Made by a program: the position numbers and the translations under genes. Of a DNA stretch of 64,000 bases, positions 58,039-64,000 are shown piece after piece (within the stretch, counting starts at the first letter, position 1; each line of letters begins with the position of its first letter). The notes under the pieces were generated by a model that saw nothing but the letters and a program-made list of their open reading frames with translations, was not told the origin of the DNA and made no database searches. The DNA is from Bordetella holmesii ATCC 51541 (lineage in GTDB: Bacteria > Pseudomonadota > Gammaproteobacteria > Burkholderiales > Burkholderiaceae_B), in the NCBI GenBank assembly GCA_000612485.1, contig CP007494.1, forward strand, positions 62,001-126,000, given 5' to 3'.

Positions 58039-59018
58039 ATGAGATTACTTTCCCCCCCTGGCACGTCGCCCTGGCGCTTGTTGCCGCCTGCGCAGCCAGC
58101 CTGCCGGCGCAGGCTGAGTACCCTGAGCGCCCGATACGCATGATCGTGGGTTTTCCGCCCGGGCAAGCAACAGACATCGTCGCCCGTATTGCTGCCAAAC
58201 AGATTCAGGATGCGCTGGGTAAACCCGTCATCGTCGAGAACAAACCCGGCGCGGCGGGCAGCATCGGCTCTGATCTGGTCGCCAAGGCCGATCCGGACGG
58301 ATACACCCTGGTGGTGGGCTCCAGCGGCACCATGGCGATCAATCCCAGCCTGTACTCGCATCTGCCCTACCATCCGCTCAAGGACTTCGAGCCCATCTCG
58401 CTGCTTTCGGTCGTACCCTTGTTCCTGGTGGTCAATCCGTCCGTCAAGGCCGAGACGGCCGCCGACTTTGTCAAACTCGCCAAAGCTTCGCCAGGCAAAC
58501 TCAATTACGGTTCGGGCGGCAGCGGCGTGACCAGCCACCTCACCATGGAGTTGCTCAAGTACGAGCAAGGCATGGACTTGGTACATGTGCCCTATAAAGG
58601 CAGCCCCGCAGCGGCCACCGACCTCATCGGCGGCCAGGTCAGCGCCATGATCGACACCGGTGCCGTCCTTCTGCCCTATGCGCGCAACGGCAAACTGCGC
58701 GTGCTGGCCGTCGCCAGCGAAAAACGCAATCCCGCCGCGCCCGAGATCCCGACCATGGAAGAAGCGGGCCTGGGCCATTTCGTGGCGCCCGCCTGGGTCG
58801 GTCTGGCCACCCCCAAAGGCACTCCCCAGCCCGTCATCGACAAGATCTATCAGGCCTTGGCCAAGAACTGGACCACAGCGCCGGAAGTCGGGCGCGTGCT
58901 CAACGGTCTGGGCGCGGAGGCCGTGGTGATGCCGCCGGCGGAGTTTCGCAGCTATATCCAATCCGAAATCGACAAGTGGGCCATCGCGGTGAACCTCGCT
59001 GGCGCCAAGGTGGACTGA
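58039..59018 (+). pseudogene. Bug/TctC solute-binding protein, frame broken in a C7 tract at the start
   Basis: The ATG at 58039 has an ideal AGGAG at seven bases and begins MRLLSPP, but the C-run at 58052-58058 (seven C) puts the rest out of frame, so the product ends after about 34 codons. With eight C it reads MRLLSPPWHVALALVAACAA, a normal signal peptide, followed by a complete Bug protein (RMIVGFPPGQATDIVARIA, HVPYKGSPAAATDLIGGQV). The mature sequence is in frame with an ATG at 57993 inside the maoC end, which would give a long unusual N-terminus. Poly-C tracts vary in phase in Bordetella (bvgS, fim), so this may be switchable. Confidence 0.78.
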
Positions 59019-59023
59019 TCCTG

Positions 59024-60439
59024 ATGACGACATCCGACACGACGACGCGCCTGTCGGCGCAACTGGCGCACCATGCCGTGCACGCCGATATCGACCACAT
59101 TCCGGCCGAGGTCCGCCTGCGCGCCACCCATCTCATGCTCGACGCCCTGGGCATCGCGCTGGCTTCGACGCAATGGGACTTCGCACGCCAGACCCTGGCC
59201 GGTCTGCGCGAACTGGCCGGCCCCGGCGGCGACCAACCCGTCATTGGCCATGGCCAGAAACTGCCCATGCGCGACGCGGTCATCATGAACGCCCTGCTCG
59301 TTCACGGGCTGGACTATGACGACACGCACCCCAGCGGGGTCATTCATGCCACGACCTCCGTGCTTCCCGCCGTATTGGGGCTGTCCACGCGCCTGAATGC
59401 GTCGGGCCGGGACCTGCTCAATGCCTATGTCCTCGGCATGGAAACAGCCACTCGCCTGGGCGCGGCCGCCAAGGGCGGTTTCCACCAGGTCGGGTTTCAT
59501 CCGACCGGGTTGATAGGCGCGTTCGGCTGCACGCTGGCGGCAGCCCGGCTGCTGCGCCTGGACACCGCACGCACCATCGACGCGCAGGGTATCGCGCTGT
59601 CGGTCGCCTCCGGCAGCCTGGAATGCCTGGAGGATGGCGCCTGGACCAAACGGCTGCATCCCGGTTGGGCCGCCGCGGCCGGCATCACGGCGGCCACCCT
59701 GGCCAAACATGGCTTCGTGGGGCCAGGCGCGGCGTATGAGGGCCGTTTCGGTCTGTACCCCAGCCACCTCGGCGCACTGTACGAGAAGTGCGATCTGGGC
59801 ATGGTCACGGCAGGCCTGGGCGAAGTCTGGGAAACGCTGAATGTCGCCATCAAACCGGTGCCCGCCTGCCACTTCACGCATGCCTTCGCCGATGCGGCCG
59901 GGCTGTTGTCCAAAACCTGGGATGGCGCGCCGATCCGGCGCATCGTGGCCAAGGTGCCGCCCGGCGCCATGAAAGCCGTCTGCGAACCGCGCGACAAGAA
60001 ACTGCGGCCCTCCAATGCCTACGAGGCGCAGTTCAGCGTGCCCTACTCCGTGGCGACCGGCCTGCGCTTCGGGCGATTCACGCTCGATGCGCTCGATCCG
60101 GCAGCCTGGCAGGATCCGCAACCCCTGCAGTTGGCCGCGCTGGTGGAGTGCGTGCCCGATCCGCAGGCGGACTTTCCGCGCTACTTCGGTGGCGAGGTCC
60201 ATATCGAATTGACCGATGGCCGCGTGCTCTCGCATGCCGAACCCATCAACCGGGGCGCGCCGGGCCGCCCGATCACCAATGAAGACATCGTCGTGAAGTT
60301 CTATGAGAACGCCTCGCGCGCGGTCGACCGCAAGCATGCCGATCGTGTGCTCAACGCTGTCCTGAACATCGAACACGGCAGCGCCGCCGCGCTGTCCGAA
60401 CTGTTGGGCGTGCAAGCCCGTATGGAGAATCGTCAATGA
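59024..60439 (+). CDS. MmgE/PrpD-family protein
   Basis: 471 residues. Family pattern complete: HGLDYDDTHPSGVIHATTSV near residue 105, GFHPTGLIGAFGCTLAAARL, KRLHPGWAAAAGITAATLAK and VPACHFTHAFADAAG. The family includes 2-methylcitrate dehydratase and cis-aconitate decarboxylase (which makes itaconate), so the exact reaction is open. ATG 59024 is five bases after the Bug stop. Coupled to the acyl-CoA dehydrogenase by an ATGA overlap. Confidence 0.9.
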   Translation: MTTSDTTTRLSAQLAHHAVHADIDHIPAEVRLRATHLMLDALGIALASTQWDFARQTLAGLRELAGPGGDQPVIGHGQKLPMRDAVIMNALLVHGLDYDDTHPSGVIHATTSVLPAVLGLSTRLNASGRDLLNAYVLGMETATRLGAAAKGGFHQVGFHPTGLIGAFGCTLAAARLLRLDTARTIDAQGIALSVASGSLECLEDGAWTKRLHPGWAAAAGITAATLAKHGFVGPGAAYEGRFGLYPSHLGALYEKCDLGMVTAGLGEVWETLNVAIKPVPACHFTHAFADAAGLLSKTWDGAPIRRIVAKVPPGAMKAVCEPRDKKLRPSNAYEAQFSVPYSVATGLRFGRFTLDALDPAAWQDPQPLQLAALVECVPDPQADFPRYFGGEVHIELTDGRVLSHAEPINRGAPGRPITNEDIVVKFYENASRAVDRKHADRVLNAVLNIEHGSAAALSELLGVQARMENRQ

Positions 60440-61608
60440 CGTCGCAATCGCTGGCCCCCCAACAGGACGCGGAGCAGGAGGGCCTGATCCTGGACATGCT
60501 GGATCGCTTTCTGGCGGTTGAGGTCAAGCCGCATGTCCAACGTCTCGAACACGACGATATCTACCCCGAAGAGATCGTCGAGAAGATGAAGGAAATGGGC
60601 CTGTTCGGCTGCATCATCGATCCTGAGTATGGCGGGCTGGGCCTGTCGACGACGACCTATGCCAAGATCATCGAACGCATGTCAGCGGTATGGATGTCCA
60701 TCTCGGGCATCATCAATTCGCATCTCATCATGGCGATGGCCGTGCAGCGGTCCGGCACGCCGGCCCAGAAGCAGGAGTTCCTGCCCCGCTTTGCCACCGG
60801 TGAGCTGCGCGGCGGCGTCGGGCTGACCGAACCCGACGCCGGCACCGACCTGCAGGCCATCCGCACGGTGGCGCGCCGTGAAGGCGACACCTACGTGGTC
60901 AATGGCAGCAAAATGTGGATCACCAATAGCATGTATGGCAACTGCCTGGCGCTGCTGGTCAAGACCGATCCGCAGGCCGAGCCGCGCCACAAAGGCATGA
61001 GCCTGCTCATCGCCGAGAAAGGCCCCGGCTTCATTGTCAGCAAGAAGTTGGAGAAGCTCGGCTACAAAGGCATCGACACCTGCGCATTGACGTTCGAAGA
61101 CTATCGCGTGCCCGCCGATCGCCTGGTCGGCGGCATCGAAGGCAAGGGCCTGCAACAGGTCCTCGGCGGCCTGGAGCTCGGCCGCATCAATGTGGCCGCA
61201 CGGGGCCTGGGCGTGGCGCAGGTGGCGCTGGACGAAGCCGTGGCCTATGCGCAGGTCAGAAAGACCTTCGGCAAGCCCATCGCCGAGCATCAGGCCATCC
61301 AGCTGAAACTGGGCGAGATGGCCACCCGAACCCAGGCCGCGCGACTGCTCGTGTATGCGGCGGCCGCCGCGTTTGACCGCGGCGAGCGCTGCGACATGGA
61401 GGCCGGCATGGCCAAATACTTCGCTACCGAGGCCGGACAGGAAAACGCGCTTGAAGCCATGCGCATCTTCGGCGGCTATGGCTACTCCAAGGAATACAAC
61501 GTCGAGCGTCTGTACCGTGACGCGCCGCTGCTGCTCATCGGTGAAGGCACCAACGAACTGCAACGCATCATCATCGCCAAGCAATTGATCGAAAGGAACC
61601 CGGCATGA
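60436..61608 (+). CDS. Acyl-CoA dehydrogenase
   Basis: 390 residues. FAD and substrate motifs LTEPDAGTDLQAIRT and YVVNGSKMWITNS; C-terminal AMRIFGGYGYSKEYNVER and LIGEGTNELQRIII, in which the EGTNE Glu is at the usual catalytic-base position. Substrate chain not deducible; the operon favours a short branched or dicarboxylic acyl-CoA. Overlaps both neighbours by four bases. Intact. Confidence 0.92.
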   Translation: MTSQSLAPQQDAEQEGLILDMLDRFLAVEVKPHVQRLEHDDIYPEEIVEKMKEMGLFGCIIDPEYGGLGLSTTTYAKIIERMSAVWMSISGIINSHLIMAMAVQRSGTPAQKQEFLPRFATGELRGGVGLTEPDAGTDLQAIRTVARREGDTYVVNGSKMWITNSMYGNCLALLVKTDPQAEPRHKGMSLLIAEKGPGFIVSKKLEKLGYKGIDTCALTFEDYRVPADRLVGGIEGKGLQQVLGGLELGRINVAARGLGVAQVALDEAVAYAQVRKTFGKPIAEHQAIQLKLGEMATRTQAARLLVYAAAAAFDRGERCDMEAGMAKYFATEAGQENALEAMRIFGGYGYSKEYNVERLYRDAPLLLIGEGTNELQRIIIAKQLIERNPA

Positions 61609-62823
61609 GCGCCGCCAGCGAACCCTCGTCTTTCCTGCCGCAGGCAGGCCTGCCCCTGGCCGGTCTGCGCATCATCGCCGTCGAGCAGTACGGCGCCGGC
61701 CCTTTCGGCACCCAGCATCTGGCTGATCTGGGCGCCGAAGTCATCAAGATCGAGAACCCGCGCGATGGCGGCGATGTGGGCCGCTCGGTCGGCCCGTACT
61801 ATTTCGGGCCAGGGGACAGCCATTTTTACCAGTCCTTCAATCGCAACAAGAAAAGCATCACCCTGGACCTCAAGCTGCCCGAAGGCAAGAAGGTGCTGCG
61901 CGAGCTGGCCGCCGGTGCTGACGTGGTGTTCAACAACCTGCGCGGCGATCTACCGGGCAAGCTGGGGCTGACCTATGAACAGCTCAAAGACGTGAATCCG
62001 CAACTGGTCTGCGGCCATCTGTCGGCCTATGGCCGCAGCGGTTCGCGCGCGGCCTGGCCCAGCTACGACTATCTCATGCAGGCCGAGGCGGGCTATCTCT
62101 CCCTGACCGGTGAACCGGACGGCCCCGGCGCGCATGGGCCTGTCCATCATCGATCTGATGACGGGCACCACGGCCGCCATGGGGCTGCTGGCCGGTGTCC
62201 TGGGCGCGCGTGCCAGCGGCCAGGGACGCGACATCGACGTCAGTCTGTTCGACGTCGCACTGCACAACCTGGCCTATGTGGCGACCTGGTACCTGAATGC
62301 CGGCAAAGCCATCGGCCGCGAACCGCGCTCCGGCCATCCCTCGCTGACCCCGAGCCAGTTGTACAAAACCCGCGATGGGTGGATTTTTCTCATGTGCAAC
62401 AAGGAAAAATTCTTCGGCGTACTGGCCGAGTGCATCGGCAAACCGGAATGGATCTCGGCGCCGCACTACAAGACATTCAAGGACCGTCTGGCCAATCGCG
62501 AGCGCCTGACCGAGGAGCTTGACGCCGTCCTGCAACAGGAGGACACCGCGGAGTGGATGCGCCGCTTCGCAGGCAAGGTTCCTGCGGCTCCGGTCTATGA
62601 CGTGCAGCAGGCGCTCGACAGCGACTTTGTCAGAGAGCAAGAGCGGGTGTTGGACTTCGCGCATCCCGAAGGCGATGTTCGCATGGTCGCCTCGCCCGTG
62701 CGCGCCGGCCCTCACCCTGTGAATCCGGCGCCGTCCATGGGGGCTCATACTGACGAACTTCTGCGGGAACTCGGCTACGATGCGGAGAATATCGATCAGC
62801 TTCGCCAACGCTCTGTAATATGA
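61605..62823 (+). pseudogene. Class III CoA-transferase (CaiB/BaiF), frameshifted
   Basis: The N-terminal 170 codons (LAGLRIIAVEQYGAGPFGTQ, LADLGAEVIKIENPRDGGDV, YDYLMQAEAGYLSLTGEPDG) and the rest (RMGLSIIDLMTGTTAAMGLL ... PSMGAHTDELLRELGY) are in different frames. One C lost in the CCCC run at 62123-62126 explains it. The complete protein would be about 406 residues and would activate an acid with CoA from a donor such as succinyl-CoA. The C-terminal part overlaps the GntR start. Confidence 0.88.
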
Positions 62824-63617
62824 CCTCCGACGCCGCTCCCGCCTCTCTTTTCGCACCTAACCCGGCGCTGAAGACCAGCCAACCGCGCTATATGCAGCTG
62901 GCGCAAACGCTGCTGAGCGAGATCGAGAGCGGCCAGTACCCCGTCGGTTCGCAATTGCCCACCGAGTACGTGCTGTGCGAGCAGTTCGGCGTGAGCCGCT
63001 CGACGGCCCGCGAGGCGGTCAAGCGGCTGGTGGAGCTAGGTCTGGTGGTGCGTCAGCCGCGCATCGGCACGACGGTCTGCGCACGGACCGTATCGTCCGG
63101 CTACCGGCAAAGCGTGGCCGATGTCAGCGATCTCTACCAATATGCATCGGAGACCACCCTGGTCATCGAGGCGCGCGAGACGGTGGAGATCGACGCGGAG
63201 CGCGCGCGCGCGCTGCACGCCACCGCTGGCGAGACCTGGCTGCATCTGCGTGGCCGGCGACATGCCGGCAATCCGCAAGAGCCTATCTGCACGACCGAAA
63301 TCTGGATACATCCGGCGTTTCGCTCCATCCAAGGCATGCATGGCCCACTCAAGGGCGCCGTGCATGCGCAGATCGAGCAGCATTTCGGCGAAGTGATCGC
63401 CGCCGTGGAACAGGAGATCCGCGCCATCGTGCTCACCAATGCCGACGCGCTCGCCCTCAATGCCCAGCCGCACACCGCCGCCCTGCTGGTCACCCGCAAA
63501 TATCGCAACCGGCGCAACCAGCTCGTCGAGTTGGCCACCAGCATCCACCCGGCCGACCGCTTCAGTTACAGCACCATCCTGCGCCGCGAATGGGGCGTGG
63601 GCATGAAGGATCGCTGA
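62820..63617 (+). CDS. GntR-family regulator (HutC/UTRA subfamily)
   Basis: 265 residues: winged helix (YMQLAQTLLSEIESGQYPVG, LCEQFGVSRSTAREAVKRLV) and a C-terminal UTRA domain (GETWLHLRGRRHAG ... VTRKYRNRRNQLVELATSIH). Embedded in the CoA operon, its likely target. The 12-bp dyad before maoC is a candidate operator. Intact, while several genes it would control are broken. Confidence 0.9.
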   Translation: MTSDAAPASLFAPNPALKTSQPRYMQLAQTLLSEIESGQYPVGSQLPTEYVLCEQFGVSRSTAREAVKRLVELGLVVRQPRIGTTVCARTVSSGYRQSVADVSDLYQYASETTLVIEARETVEIDAERARALHATAGETWLHLRGRRHAGNPQEPICTTEIWIHPAFRSIQGMHGPLKGAVHAQIEQHFGEVIAAVEQEIRAIVLTNADALALNAQPHTAALLVTRKYRNRRNQLVELATSIHPADRFSYSTILRREWGVGMKDR

Positions 63618-63620
63618 CTC

Positions 63621-64000
63621 ATGACAGATCGCAGTTTTCTTTTCGTGCCGGGAGATCGTCCCGAGCGCTTCGACAAAACCGTGCATAGCGGCGCGCACCA
63701 GGTCATCATCGACCTCGAAGACGCGGTCACTCCGCAACGCAAGGATGCCGCGCGCGAGGCGGTGGGCATGTGGCTGCGCGACACGGCTGCCCGGGTTTGC
63801 CTGCGCATCAATCCGGCGGACACCCCCTGGCATGAGGCCGACCGCGCCTTGCTGGCCTGGCCGGCAGTCAGCCGCGTAATGCTACCCAAAGCCCAGGCGC
63901 GCTCGGACCTGGAAAGCCTCGCTCGCCTGCTCAGCGGCCAAACAGCGCATCCTCCCGCTGGTCGAATCCGTAGCTGGATGGTTCAACCTGGCCGAGCTGG
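63621..64000 (+). pseudogene. HpcH/HpaI aldolase/citrate-lyase-beta-like protein, partial and probably frameshifted
   Basis: N-terminus MTDRSFLFVPGDRPERFDKT and VIIDLEDAVTPQRKDAAREA (metal-binding Glu-Asp) identify a CitE-like lyase. Up to SLARLLSGQ the frame is right; from about 63943 the family-like continuation RILPLVESVAGWFNLAEL is in the next frame, so one base appears inserted near AACAGCGC. The gene leaves the window at 64000. In the operon it could cleave (S)-citramalyl-CoA to acetyl-CoA and pyruvate. Confidence 0.72.

Overview
The window reads as a piece of a Bordetella chromosome. Support comes from UppP and IS481 transposase sequences that match what I know from Bordetella, the abundance of Bug/TctC solute-binding proteins, the high GC content and the gene order dapA-bamC. 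IS481 together with an unusually large number of broken genes would fit a host-restricted lineage such as B. holmesii; the species is inference.

Layout. 1-7.1 kb is housekeeping: partial cysS, a TPR protein, a cyclophilin, lpxH, uppP, a TerC/CBS protein, suhB and trmJ. 7.1-9.9 kb holds a Bug protein, an IclR regulator with an in-frame stop, and an MscS channel. 10-15 kb is a translationally coupled periplasmic operon of two imelysins, a di-haem oxidoreductase and a DUF1513 protein, probably iron-linked. 15.2-21.8 kb is an ABC importer plus AtzG/AtzE/AtzH-like amide-hydrolase genes, a GntR regulator and an FMN reductase. 21.85-22.5 kb is a gene-free array of five DnaA-box-like dyads, the most unusual feature here. 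22.5-34.5 kb carries dodecin, a broken LysR gene, mutS, a JmjC oxygenase, bamC, dapA, a site-2-type protease, a broken YciO gene and a zinc metallopeptidase. 34.8-39.3 kb has a coupled pair of genes of unknown function (the second frameshifted), an AhpD-like protein, tRNA-His, cls and the remains of an O-methyltransferase gene. 39.5-47 kb is a LysR-linked hydroxy-amino-acid operon (dehydratase, DUF4392, RidA, MFS) whose promoter region is split by an IS407-type element that itself carries a second IS3-family element. After tRNA-Arg comes an IS481 copy with a frameshifted transposase, then pldA, several envelope proteins, a broken PAS-GAF-GGDEF-EAL gene and mnmH. 57.5-64 kb is a GntR-associated CoA-thioester operon (MaoC, Bug, MmgE/PrpD, acyl-CoA dehydrogenase, CoA-transferase, CitE-like lyase) in which at least two genes, probably three, are frameshifted.

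Taken together, the biosynthetic and envelope genes look intact while transport, regulation and catabolic genes carry most of the lesions. That is the pattern of reductive evolution, although many lesions are one-base indels in homopolymers and could partly be assembly errors.
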